DNA of 64,000 nt, taken from the NCBI RefSeq assembly GCF_006715225.1, contig NZ_VFMU01000001.1, positions 1,364,001 through 1,428,000 on the forward strand, read 5' to 3'. The position numbers were made by a program, and so were the translations under genes. Positions 17,836 to 25,942 of this stretch are shown in pieces. The DNA is from Arthrobacter sp. SLBN-112 (lineage in GTDB: Bacteria; Actinomycetota; Actinomycetes; Actinomycetales; Micrococcaceae). Positions within the stretch are counted from its first letter, which is position 1. Each line of letters opens with the position of its first letter. A model generated the notes under the pieces. It searched no databases and was not told the DNA's origin. It saw only the letters and a program-made list of their open reading frames with translations.

Positions 17836-19128
17836 GTGAAAATCGCCAGCAAGTTCACCGTGCTCTCGGCTGCCGCCGCCTGCCTTGCCCTTTCGCTCAC
17901 CGGCTGCGGATCCGCGGCTCCCGAGGAGACCGGCGTGAACGGCGCTACCGGATCTGAGCCCGTAACGCTCACGGTGGGCACGTTCAATGAGTTCGGCTAC
18001 GAAAAACTCTTTGAGGAATATGAAGAGCTGAATCCGAACGTCACCATCGAGCACAAGAAGGCGGCAACCACCAACGAGGCACGCGACAACCTCACCACGC
18101 GCCTGGCCGCCGGCTCCGGGCTGTCCGACATCGAAGCCGTAGAGGTGGACTGGCTTCCGGAACTCCTGCAGTATCCGGACCGCTTCGCCGACCTGAAGGA
18201 CTCTGCAGTGGAAGGGCGGTGGCTGGACTGGAAGGCCGAGGCCGCCACGACCCCTGACGGAAAGCTCCTTGGCTACGGGACCGATTCCGGCCCTGAAGCC
18301 GTTTGCTACAACGCCGAACTGCTCAAGAAGGCCGGCTTGCCCACGGAGCGCGGGGAGGTGGCCAAGATGCTGGGCACCACCTGGGACAGCTACTTCCAGG
18401 CCGGCAAGGCATTCAAGGCCGCAAGCCCGGATTCTGCATGGTTCGATTCGGCAGGGGCAATCTACCAAGGCATGAGCAATCAGCTTGAAAAGGTCTACGA
18501 GGAGGAAGACGGCACCGTCATCGCCACGGAGAACCAGCAGGTCAAGGACACCTACAAGCAGGTTCTGAAAGCCTCCACCGAGGACGGGTTGTCCGCCCAC
18601 CTCAAGCAGTGGAGCGATGACTGGGCTTCCGGTTTCCAAACCGGCGCCTTCGCCACTACGCTCTGCCCGGGCTGGATGCTCGGTGTCATCGAGGGCAACG
18701 CGTCCGGGGTAGCCGGTTGGGACGTGGCCAACGTCTTCCCCGGTGGCGGCGGAAACTGGGGCGGCTCCTACCTGACGGTTCCCACCCAGGGCGCACACCA
18801 GGCCGAGGCTAAGAAGCTGGCTGGTTGGCTGACGGCGCCAGAGCAGCAGATCAAGGCATTCACCGCCAAGGGCACCTTCCCCAGCCAGAAGGAAGCCCTG
18901 GACAGCAGCGCACTGCTCGGCCAGACGAATGCGTTCTTCAACGGCGCCCCTACCGGCGAAATCTTTGCCGAGCGGGCCAAGGCCGTTGACGTGACCCCCT
19001 TCAAGGGCACCAAATTCTTCGCCATCAATGACGCCATGCAGCAGGCCCTCACCCGCGTGGACGTCGACAAGACGGACGACGCCGCCTCCTCCTGGGAGAA
19101 GTTCGTTACCGCAGTGAAGTCCCTCTAA
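17836..19128 (+). CDS. sugar ABC transporter substrate-binding lipoprotein
   Basis: A 430-residue extracellular solute-binding protein, family 1. The signal sequence ends in a lipobox (LSLTGC, Cys24), anchoring it to the outer face of the membrane. The core has typical features (LTVGTFNEFGYEKLFEEYEE, LTTRLAAGSGLSDIEAVEVD, GPEAVCYNAELLKKAGLP). It starts at GTG 17836 with AAGGAG 10 nt upstream. It is the first gene of an operon with two permeases, GH1 and a LacI regulator, so the ligand is probably a beta-glucoside such as cellobiose or laminari-oligosaccharides. No ATPase is encoded here; a shared MsiK-type ATPase elsewhere would be expected. Confidence 0.93.
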   Translation: MKIASKFTVLSAAAACLALSLTGCGSAAPEETGVNGATGSEPVTLTVGTFNEFGYEKLFEEYEELNPNVTIEHKKAATTNEARDNLTTRLAAGSGLSDIEAVEVDWLPELLQYPDRFADLKDSAVEGRWLDWKAEAATTPDGKLLGYGTDSGPEAVCYNAELLKKAGLPTERGEVAKMLGTTWDSYFQAGKAFKAASPDSAWFDSAGAIYQGMSNQLEKVYEEEDGTVIATENQQVKDTYKQVLKASTEDGLSAHLKQWSDDWASGFQTGAFATTLCPGWMLGVIEGNASGVAGWDVANVFPGGGGNWGGSYLTVPTQGAHQAEAKKLAGWLTAPEQQIKAFTAKGTFPSQKEALDSSALLGQTNAFFNGAPTGEIFAERAKAVDVTPFKGTKFFAINDAMQQALTRVDVDKTDDAASSWEKFVTAVKSL

Positions 19129-19130
19129 GC

Positions 19131-20123
19131 ATGGCTGTCACCGACCGGGTCAAGCCACGGAGCCCCAGGAGGCAGTCCCTGCCTCCGGAAGGGACGAAGG
19201 GTGTCCGGCGCCTGGCCTTCTCCCAGAAGGTGTCCAAGTGGGACGTCAAGGTGTCCCCCTACCTCTACATCTCGCCGTTCTTCATCCTGTTTGCCCTCAC
19301 CGGGCTCTTCCCGCTGGTGTATACGGCGTGGGTTTCGCTGCACAGCTGGAACCTCATTGGCGGGCAGGGGAAGTTCACGGGCCTGGAAAACTACGCCTTC
19401 GCGGTGGCCCAGCCCTACTTCTGGAACGCGGTGGGCAACACCTTCAGTATCTTCGTCCTGTCTTCCCTTCCCCAGGTTGTCATTGCCCTGGTGGTAGCGG
19501 CGGTGCTGGACGCGAACCTGAGGGCCAGGACATTCTGGCGGATGGGGGTGCTGGTGCCGTTCGTCGTGGCACCGGTGGCCGTGGGCCTGATCTTCAACAA
19601 CCTCTTCGCGGACCAGTTTGGCCTGATCAATGAGATGTTGAAGGCGGCGGGGCTGGACCCGGTCCGGTGGCATTCCGATTCCCTTGCAAGCCATCTGGCG
19701 ATCGCCACCATGGTGAATTTCCGCTGGACCGGCTACAACGCACTGATCTTCCTCGCAGCCATGCAGGCCATCCCGCGGGATGTGTTCGAAGCGGCAACCA
19801 TCGACGGCGCGGGCCGGCTGCGGCAGTTCTTCTCCGTGACCGTCCCCATGCTGCGGCCCACGGTGATCTTCGTGGTGATCACCTCCACCATCGGCGGCCT
19901 GCAGATCTTCGACGAGCCGCGGGTCTTTGATCAGTCAGGCCTGGGCGGAGCGGACCGGCAGTGGCAGACGCTGACGATGTATATCTGGGAACTCGGATGG
20001 GGCCAGCGCAACTTTGGCAGGGCCTCGGCCGTGGCCTGGCTGCTCTTCCTCATCATTGTGCTGATTGCCCTGCTCAACTTCCTCATCACCAAGCGCATCG
20101 CAAGCCAGGGAGGCCGCAAATGA
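19131..20123 (+). CDS. sugar ABC transporter permease (MalF type)
   Basis: A 330-residue inner-membrane permease with about six transmembrane helices, beginning after a basic N-terminus (LYISPFFILFALTGLFPLVY). The EAA-type cytoplasmic loop that contacts the ATPase is visible (EAATIDGAGRLRQFFSVTVP). It starts 2 nt after the binding-protein stop and overlaps the next permease by 4 nt. It pairs with the following MalG-type permease to form the channel for a beta-glucoside. Confidence 0.94.
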   Translation: MAVTDRVKPRSPRRQSLPPEGTKGVRRLAFSQKVSKWDVKVSPYLYISPFFILFALTGLFPLVYTAWVSLHSWNLIGGQGKFTGLENYAFAVAQPYFWNAVGNTFSIFVLSSLPQVVIALVVAAVLDANLRARTFWRMGVLVPFVVAPVAVGLIFNNLFADQFGLINEMLKAAGLDPVRWHSDSLASHLAIATMVNFRWTGYNALIFLAAMQAIPRDVFEAATIDGAGRLRQFFSVTVPMLRPTVIFVVITSTIGGLQIFDEPRVFDQSGLGGADRQWQTLTMYIWELGWGQRNFGRASAVAWLLFLIIVLIALLNFLITKRIASQGGRK

Positions 20124-21037
20124 GTTCAATTCCCATGATCGAACAGACGGCCGGCAAGGCGGCCGCCCGGGCTGCGGCCCGCCGCGGGCCCCGCGCCCGG
20201 CGCTCCGGGTCCGGCAGGGGGGATGCCCGCAGGCCCGGCTTCCTCACCTATGGCTTCCTCGTTGCTGTCCTCCTGGGATCCCTCTTTCCGCTGTACTGGT
20301 CCTTCCTGGTGGGCAGCCATGACAACACCGTCCTGAGCCGCGGCATCCCGCTGCTGCCCGGAGGTAACTTCCTGGCCAACGCCGCCAAAGTTTTTGACAG
20401 CATCCCGTTCTGGAAGGCCATGGGCAACAGCCTCATCGTCTCGTGCGTGACTGCGGCCTCCGTCGTCGTGTTCTCCACCCTGGCCGGGTTCGCCTTCGCC
20501 AAGCTCCGCTTCCGGGGCAGCAAGGGGCTGCTGGTGTTCGTCATCGCAACCATGGCGGTTCCCACCCAGCTCGGCGTGGTCCCGCTGTTCATCGTGATGT
20601 CCAAACTGGGGTGGACCGGCTCGCTCTGGGCCGTCATCATCCCCGGCGTCGTGACGGCTTTCGGCGTGTTCTGGATGACGCAGTATCTGCGTGACGCCCT
20701 TCCGGATGAACTCATCGAGGCGGTAAGGATGGACGGTGCCTCAATGATCCAGGCCTTCTGGTACATCGGATTCCCGGCCGCCCGCCCTGCTGCCGCCATG
20801 CTCGCCCTGTTCACCTTCGTGGCCACATGGACGAACTTCTTCTGGCCGTTCATTGTCCTGGACCCGTCGAACCCCACCCTCCCGGTGGCCCTGCAGCTGC
20901 TGCAGGCCGCCCACTTCGTGGACTACTCCGTGGTCCTGGCTGGTGCCGTCCTGGCCACCATCCCGCTCCTGCTCCTCTTTGTTGTGGCAGGCAGGCAACT
21001 CGTATCTGGAATTATGCAAGGAGCAGTCAAAGGATGA
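20120..21037 (+). CDS. sugar ABC transporter permease (MalG type)
   Basis: A 305-residue inner-membrane permease. An Ala/Arg-rich N-terminus precedes about six transmembrane helices (first FLTYGFLVAVLLGSLFPLYW). The EAA loop is EAVRMDGASMIQAFWYIGFP. ATG 20120 overlaps the previous stop (ATGA), which decides the start; in-frame extension further upstream lies inside the previous gene. Its own stop overlaps the GH1 start the same way, so four genes are tightly coupled. Confidence 0.94.
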   Translation: MSSIPMIEQTAGKAAARAAARRGPRARRSGSGRGDARRPGFLTYGFLVAVLLGSLFPLYWSFLVGSHDNTVLSRGIPLLPGGNFLANAAKVFDSIPFWKAMGNSLIVSCVTAASVVVFSTLAGFAFAKLRFRGSKGLLVFVIATMAVPTQLGVVPLFIVMSKLGWTGSLWAVIIPGVVTAFGVFWMTQYLRDALPDELIEAVRMDGASMIQAFWYIGFPAARPAAAMLALFTFVATWTNFFWPFIVLDPSNPTLPVALQLLQAAHFVDYSVVLAGAVLATIPLLLLFVVAGRQLVSGIMQGAVKG

Positions 21038-22518
21038 GTTCCACCCAACTTCCGTTTCCGGAGGGCTTCCTCTGGGGCGCGGCAACAGCTGCCTACCAAA
21101 TCGAAGGCGCGGCACACACCGGAGGGCGGCAGGACTCCATCTGGGATGTCTTCGCACGCCAGCCCGGGGCGGTGGCTGACGGGCATAACGGGGACGTTGC
21201 CTGCGACCATTACCGGCGCTACAAACAGGACGTAGCCCTCATGGCACACATGAACATGAAGGCCTACCGGTTCTCCACGTCCTGGGCGCGGTGCATGCCC
21301 GACGGCGTCACGCCCAACCCCGAAGGCATCGCCTTCTACTCCCACCTGGTGGACGAGCTGCTGGCAGCAGGCATTACGCCCTGGCTCACCCTCTACCACT
21401 GGGACCTGCCCCAGGCACTCGAGGACAATGGCGGCTGGGCCAACCGGGACACGGCCCACCGTTTCGCCGAGTACGCGGCCCTCATGCACAGTGCGCTGGG
21501 GGACCGGGTCCGGATCTGGACCACCCTCAACGAACCGTGGTGCTCAGCTTTCCTCGGCTATGCGGCCGGCATCCACGCACCCGGGCGCCAGGACTCGCGT
21601 GCGGCTTTGGCTGCCGCCCACCACCTCTTGCTCGGCCATGGCCTCGCGGCCGGGGAAATTCACCGTCAGGACTCCGGGGCCTCAGTAGGCATCACCCTAA
21701 ACCTGACGGTCCCGGACCCGCGGGATCCCGGCAGCGAGGGCGACAGGGATGCGGCAAGGAGGATCGACGGCCAGTTCAACAGGATCTTCCTGGACCCGCT
21801 GTTCCGGGGGGAGTACCCCGCCGATCTGCTCGCGGATGTGGCGCACCTTGGCCTGGCTGACCTGGTGCAGGATGGTGACCTGGAGACCATTTCGACGCCC
21901 CTGGACCTGCTGGGCGTGAACTACTACCACGGGGAATCCCTTACGAAGGACCCGGCGGACGTGAGGGACGAGGCCGGGCAGAAGACGACGGCGGATCCGG
22001 AGCAGGCGGCCCGACCGGTGTCCTCACCGTTCCTGGCGGCTGACGGCGCGCGTTCCGTGCCCCGCGGCCTGCCGGTGACGGGGATGGGCTGGGAGGTTCA
22101 GCCGGAAGGTCTACGGCGTTTGCTCAACCGCCTGCAGGCTGAGTATACGGGCCCGGCAGGGATCCCGATCTACATCACGGAGAACGGTGCAGCCTATGAT
22201 GACGTTCCCGACGCCGGCGGATTTGTGGACGACCAGGACCGGCTGGGGTTCTTCGCAGCCCATCTCGAAGCTGTGCACGCGGCCATTGGAGACGGCGTGG
22301 ATGTCCGTGGTTATCTCGCATGGTCCTTGCTGGACAACTTTGAATGGTCCTTCGGGTACCACCAGCGCTTTGGCCTGGTCCGGGTGGACTATCCAACCCA
22401 GGAACGCATCCCGAAAGCGAGCGGTCTATGGTACTCGGCAGTGGCATCCACCAACGCCGTTCCAGTGCGCGGCAACCTCGTGCCGCAGCCAGGTCAGGGT
22501 GTCGTATTGTCGGTGTAA
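21034..22518 (+). CDS. GH1 beta-glucosidase
   Basis: A 494-residue family 1 glycosidase without a signal peptide, acting on imported beta-glucosides in the cytoplasm. The acid/base is Glu167 (TTLNEPWC) and the nucleophile Glu383 (IPIYITENGAAYDD). The N-terminal signature FPEGFLWGAATAAYQIEGA is canonical. ATG 21034 overlaps the permease stop, with AAGGAG 10 nt upstream. Its stop overlaps the ATG of the LacI gene (TAATG). It should release glucose from cellobiose, laminaribiose or similar disaccharides taken up by the adjacent ABC system. Confidence 0.96.
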   Translation: MSSTQLPFPEGFLWGAATAAYQIEGAAHTGGRQDSIWDVFARQPGAVADGHNGDVACDHYRRYKQDVALMAHMNMKAYRFSTSWARCMPDGVTPNPEGIAFYSHLVDELLAAGITPWLTLYHWDLPQALEDNGGWANRDTAHRFAEYAALMHSALGDRVRIWTTLNEPWCSAFLGYAAGIHAPGRQDSRAALAAAHHLLLGHGLAAGEIHRQDSGASVGITLNLTVPDPRDPGSEGDRDAARRIDGQFNRIFLDPLFRGEYPADLLADVAHLGLADLVQDGDLETISTPLDLLGVNYYHGESLTKDPADVRDEAGQKTTADPEQAARPVSSPFLAADGARSVPRGLPVTGMGWEVQPEGLRRLLNRLQAEYTGPAGIPIYITENGAAYDDVPDAGGFVDDQDRLGFFAAHLEAVHAAIGDGVDVRGYLAWSLLDNFEWSFGYHQRFGLVRVDYPTQERIPKASGLWYSAVASTNAVPVRGNLVPQPGQGVVLSV

Positions 22519-23573
22519 TGAACGCAAACTCCAGCCGCCCGGCGGCCCCTCCCGTGGCAGGGCGGACCAGTCCCACACTGGAGGACCTGGCGTCGGCCGC
22601 CGGGGTGTCCCGCTCCACTGCATCCCGTGCCATCAACGGCGGATCCAAGGTGAGCCGGGAAGCCCAGGCCGCGGTTGACGCTGCGATCGTGGCGCTGGGT
22701 TACACGCCAAACCGTGCGGCGCGAAGCCTGGTCACCCGGCGGACAGGTTCGGTGGCGCTGGTCATCCCTGAGCCGGACGCCCGTGTCATGATGGACCCGT
22801 ATTTCGCCGCGGTGATCACCGGAGTCAATGAAGCACTCCGGGACACGGACCTGCAGCTGGTCCTGCTCATGTCACGGGCAGGGGACGACTCTGCACGGAC
22901 CATCCGCTACCTTCGCGGTGGCCATGTCGACGGTGCAATCGTGGTGTCCCACCACCGCGCTGACGACTGGGTAGAAACCCTGGGCGCCACCGGGTTGCCA
23001 ACTGTCTTCATCGGCAGGCCGTGGGACACGGCATCCGGGATTCCCTACGTTGACCTCGACAACTTCGAGGGCGGACGACTGGCGGCACGGCACCTGGCGG
23101 GCATCGGCCGCACCAGGCTCGGAAGTATCGCCGGCCCCACTGACATGACGGCCGCCGTCGACCGCCTGGACGGATGGCTGCAGGGACTTAGGGAAGCCGG
23201 CCTCCAAGCCGGGCCCGTCATCCACGGCGACTTTACGACGGCGGGAGGTGCCGACGCCGCGAAGAGCCTCCTGGACGGGACGCCTGGGCTGGACGGCGTG
23301 TTCGCTGCATCCGACCTCATGGCGCTTGGCGTCGTGGAGACTCTTCGCGCCGCGGGTCGTCGCGTCCCGGATGACGTGGCGGTGGTGGGCTTCGACAACC
23401 ACGACATCCAGGCGGCAAACGGACTGGGACTCACCACGGTGGCCCATCCTATGGTTGACATGGCGGCCACCGCAGGACGGCTTCTCGCCCGGGCCATTGA
23501 GGAGCCGGGGATCGCCTTGGAGTCCGTCATTTATCCGGCGGAACTGGTGGTCCGCGGAAGCACTGCCTCCTGA
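22518..23573 (+). CDS. LacI-family regulator, candidate CelR/CebR-type repressor
   Basis: A 351-residue repressor. The helix-turn-helix is TLEDLASAAGVSRSTASRAI and the hinge PNRAARSLVTRRTGSVALV. The sensor core ends with VVGFDNHDIQAANGLGLTTV. ATG 22518 overlaps the GH1 stop, so it is produced with the enzyme it presumably controls. Three operators with the core GGGAGCGCTCCC lie at the head of this operon, and that sequence is the known target of CelR and CebR. Assignment as their cognate repressor is inferred from position and motif, with cello- or laminari-oligosaccharides as likely inducers. Confidence 0.9.
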   Translation: MNANSSRPAAPPVAGRTSPTLEDLASAAGVSRSTASRAINGGSKVSREAQAAVDAAIVALGYTPNRAARSLVTRRTGSVALVIPEPDARVMMDPYFAAVITGVNEALRDTDLQLVLLMSRAGDDSARTIRYLRGGHVDGAIVVSHHRADDWVETLGATGLPTVFIGRPWDTASGIPYVDLDNFEGGRLAARHLAGIGRTRLGSIAGPTDMTAAVDRLDGWLQGLREAGLQAGPVIHGDFTTAGGADAAKSLLDGTPGLDGVFAASDLMALGVVETLRAAGRRVPDDVAVVGFDNHDIQAANGLGLTTVAHPMVDMAATAGRLLARAIEEPGIALESVIYPAELVVRGSTAS

Positions 23574-23604
23574 CCGCAGGTACCGGCTCTTGCCCAGCGA
23601 AGGA

Positions 23605-24054
23605 TTAGGCCGCGATCCCGCCCTTGGTCTTCCGGTGGGTCCGGTGCCTTCCCGGTGCCAGACGTGAGTGCGCGCCGGCCAGGACCTCGCTGCCGTCCGG
23701 CACTGTGCTGTCGGTATCCAGATGGACGCCGTGCTCGATCAGGACACTGGAGCCTATCCTCGAGTGGCTGCCGATGTGCACCCGGTTGCCGATTACCGTG
23801 CCCCGGCCGATGCGCACGCCGTCCCCGATCACCGTCCGGTCACCGATGGTCGCGTCCCGGTCGATCCAGCTGCCGTGTCCAATTCGGCAGCCGGAACCAA
23901 CTCTGGCGCCGTGTTCCACGTAGGTCAGGGCCCCGATCCTGGCGCTGTCCGCCACCGTGGCACCGGGCGCAATGAGCCCGCCGCCGTTGTCGTGGCGGGC
24001 ATACCGGGTGACCTTCCCGGCGTCGTCCTCAACTGACACAAACTTTGCGGTCAT
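23605..24054 (-). CDS. hexapeptide-repeat (left-handed beta-helix) protein
   Basis: A 149-residue protein made almost entirely of imperfect hexapeptide repeats (IGALTYVEHGARVGSG, RIGHGSWIDRDATIGD, TVIGDGVRIGRGTVIG), from about residue 27 to 120. This predicts a left-handed beta-helix as in LpxA/acyltransferase or gamma-carbonic anhydrase folds. No catalytic His triad or transferase domain is evident, so the function is open. GAGGG lies 5 nt before the ATG at 24054. It stands alone, convergent with the LacI gene, and a TetR-type palindrome lies upstream. Confidence 0.8.
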   Translation of the reverse strand: MTAKFVSVEDDAGKVTRYARHDNGGGLIAPGATVADSARIGALTYVEHGARVGSGCRIGHGSWIDRDATIGDRTVIGDGVRIGRGTVIGNRVHIGSHSRIGSSVLIEHGVHLDTDSTVPDGSEVLAGAHSRLAPGRHRTHRKTKGGIAA

Positions 24055-24081
24055 ACCATCCCTCGTTAACGCCGCGGCTAT

Positions 24082-24095
24082 TTACCGCGCAGTAA
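24082..24095. promoter_or_regulatory. TetR-type palindrome before hexapeptide gene
   Basis: TTACCGCGCAGTAA is a 14-bp palindrome with one mismatched pair and the TTAC-n6-GTAA form common for TetR-family operators. It lies 28 bp before the start of the hexapeptide-repeat gene. No TetR gene is present in the window. Confidence 0.4.
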
Positions 24096-24146
24096 GTTAA
24101 CGGGCGGGAGCGCCCTGGGATTCCCGAATGGGAGGCTGAAAGGGTG

Positions 24147-24806
24147 CTACGCCACCAGGTTCGCGGCGGCGGTGTCCATGTGTTCCAGGATGGTCTTCCG
24201 GGCCAGTGTCGCGTCGCCGGTGTCAATGGCAGCCACGATGTCCTTGTGGCGGTCCACGCTCATGTTGCTGACACCCTTTTCCAGGCCCGCGAACATGATG
24301 GACATCCGGATGGAGCCCTCCAGTGACTCCCAGGAGTGGAGCAGCGTCTCGTTCCCCGTGAGCCGGCAGAGGGTGCGGTGGAACTCGAGGTCGGATTCGA
24401 TCCGTTCCTCAAGGGTGCCGTTGGCTGCGGCATCCATGGCGTCAACGGCTTTGTGCAGGGATTCGGTGACCTGCTGCCGGTCCGGCAGTTCGCACAGCGT
24501 CCGGGCGGCGAGGGACTCCAGGGCGGCGCGGACGGCGTAGATGTCCCGGATTTCCTTCCCGTCCAGGTGCCGGACCGACAGCCTTCCGCGGGGTCCTGCG
24601 GAGAGCAGGCCTTCCTGCTCCAGCTGACGGAGGGCTTCGCGGAGGGTGCCGCGGCTGATCTGCAGCATCTCGGACAGTTCGGTCTCCACCAGGTGCCGGC
24701 CCGGTTCCAGCTCACCACTGGTGATGGCTGTCCGCAGCGCGGAGAGCGCCTGCTCGCGCAGGCTCTTCCTTTCCAGTCCCAGCAGCGGGGCAGTCAATCC
24801 GGCCAT
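24147..24806 (-). CDS. GntR/FadR-family transcriptional regulator
   Basis: A 219-residue regulator. The winged helix has KSLREQALSALRTAITSGEL and LSEMLQISRGTLREALRQLE. An all-helical FCD ligand-binding domain follows (about 85-210, with the metal-site residues in LEFHRTLCRLTGN and SVDRHKDIVAAI). I chose ATG 24806 because GAGGA lies about 8 nt upstream; ATG 24827 lacks a ribosome site. A palindrome matching ACTGT-n2-ACAGT lies in its own promoter, and three more lie between the transporter and isomerase genes at 28270-28353. It probably represses itself and the whole short-chain sugar locus until the substrate or an intermediate binds. Confidence 0.93.
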   Translation of the reverse strand: MAGLTAPLLGLERKSLREQALSALRTAITSGELEPGRHLVETELSEMLQISRGTLREALRQLEQEGLLSAGPRGRLSVRHLDGKEIRDIYAVRAALESLAARTLCELPDRQQVTESLHKAVDAMDAAANGTLEERIESDLEFHRTLCRLTGNETLLHSWESLEGSIRMSIMFAGLEKGVSNMSVDRHKDIVAAIDTGDATLARKTILEHMDTAAANLVA

Positions 24807-24831
24807 GGCTTCTGTCCTCAATGTCATAAGT

Positions 24832-24847
24832 CGACTGTTTACAGTCG
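24832..24847. promoter_or_regulatory. GntR operator at its own gene
   Basis: CGACTGTTTACAGTCG has 7-bp perfect arms around a TT centre and lies 26 bp before the GntR start. The core ACTGT-n2-ACAGT recurs three times at 28270-28353, supporting it as the binding site of this regulator and implying autoregulation. Confidence 0.75.
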
Positions 24848-24866
24848 GTAATGGTTTGATCTTACG

Positions 24867-24909
24867 GCAGAAAGCACGGAACCGGCCGGGACGGTGCCGT
24901 GCTTTCTGC
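24867..24909 (-). terminator. terminator after transketolase operon
   Basis: A perfect 13-bp stem (24867-24879 with 24897-24909) around a 17-nt loop starts 14 bp past the stop of the transketolase C-terminal gene. It separates that operon from the promoter of the GntR gene. Confidence 0.75.
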
Positions 24910-24922
24910 ATTTCTGGTTTCC

Positions 24923-25942
24923 CTAGCCGAGCTCTGCGAGGACCTTGGCTACGATGCGGTCCACGGCCAGGCCGTAGCGGTCGTGCAGGGTGGGCAGTGC
25001 GCCGGCGTCCAGGAACTGGTCCGGCAGTGCCACGGGCACCACACGCTTGCCGAGGCCGGCAGTCACGACGGCGGAGGCAACGGTTTCGAACAGCCCGCCC
25101 ACCACGGAGTGGTTTTCCAGAGTGACGGCCAGGCGGTCCGTGTTGATCTCCGCGAGCACAGTCTCGGCGTCGAACGGCTTGATGGTGGGGGTGTGCACGA
25201 CGGCGACGTCCACCTTGTGTGCCGCCAGCGCCTTTGCTGCCTGGAGGGCACGCATGGTCATCAGGCCGGAGGAGATGAACACAACGTCGTTGCCGCCGCG
25301 CAGGACCTTGGCCTTGCCCAGTTCAAACGTGTAGCCGTATTCATCCAGCACGGTGGGCACGTTGCCGCGCAGCAGGCGCAGGTAGGTGGGTCCTTCGGAG
25401 GCTGCGAGCTGCGGGACGGCCTGCTCGATGTCCACCGAATCGCACGGGTCCACGATGGTCAGGTTGGGCATGCCGCGGAAGATCGCCATGTCCTCCGTAG
25501 CCTGGTGGCTGGGGCCATATCCGGTGGTGAGGCCCGGCAGGCCGCCCACGATATTCACGTTGAGGTTCGGCTCGGCCGCGTCCAGGCACAGGAAGTCGTA
25601 GGCGCGGCGGGCTGCGAACACCGAGTAGGTGGACGCGAATGGCACCAGCCCGGTCTCAGCCAGGCCGGCGGCTGCGCCGAAGAGCAGCTGCTCGGCCATG
25701 CCCATCTGGAAGAACCGCTCCGGGAAGGCCTTGGCGAAGATGTGCATGTCCGTGTACTTGCCCAGGTCCGCGGTGAGGCCAACGATCCTGTCGTTCTCCT
25801 GCGCGGCCTTGACCAGCGCGTGCCCGAACGGCGCGGAGCTGGTTTTCTGGCCGGGGTCGGCAAAGGAGGCGATCATGGCCGAGGTCTTGAGCTTCGGCTT
25901 CGCGGCTGTTGTCGTGTTGGGAGCTTCCGTGGTGGTGCTCAT
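24923..25942 (-). CDS. transketolase, C-terminal subunit
   Basis: A 339-residue subunit carrying the pyrimidine-binding and C-terminal domains of a split ThDP-dependent transketolase. The conserved glutamate that activates the thiamine ring lies in the GMAEQLLFGAAAGLAETG region (about 75-92). The C-terminal domain is seen in VDVAVVHTPTIKPFDAETVL. Its ATG overlaps the stop of the N-terminal subunit (ATGA), so the two are made together. Split transketolases in catabolic loci often have special ketose substrates, for example the apulose-4-phosphate transketolase AptAB. Here it lies in one regulon with a DAK-type kinase and an RpiB-like isomerase. Confidence 0.9.
   Translation of the reverse strand: MSTTTEAPNTTTAAKPKLKTSAMIASFADPGQKTSSAPFGHALVKAAQENDRIVGLTADLGKYTDMHIFAKAFPERFFQMGMAEQLLFGAAAGLAETGLVPFASTYSVFAARRAYDFLCLDAAEPNLNVNIVGGLPGLTTGYGPSHQATEDMAIFRGMPNLTIVDPCDSVDIEQAVPQLAASEGPTYLRLLRGNVPTVLDEYGYTFELGKAKVLRGGNDVVFISSGLMTMRALQAAKALAAHKVDVAVVHTPTIKPFDAETVLAEINTDRLAVTLENHSVVGGLFETVASAVVTAGLGKRVVPVALPDQFLDAGALPTLHDRYGLAVDRIVAKVLAELG

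Noticed and set aside
17545-18798. The minus-strand frame of the beta-helix gene stays open for over 400 codons upstream, giving an apparent 1059-residue protein.
   Set aside because: This part is antisense to the binding-protein gene and crosses three operators and a promoter. A signal peptide with a ribosome site marks the real start at 17544.
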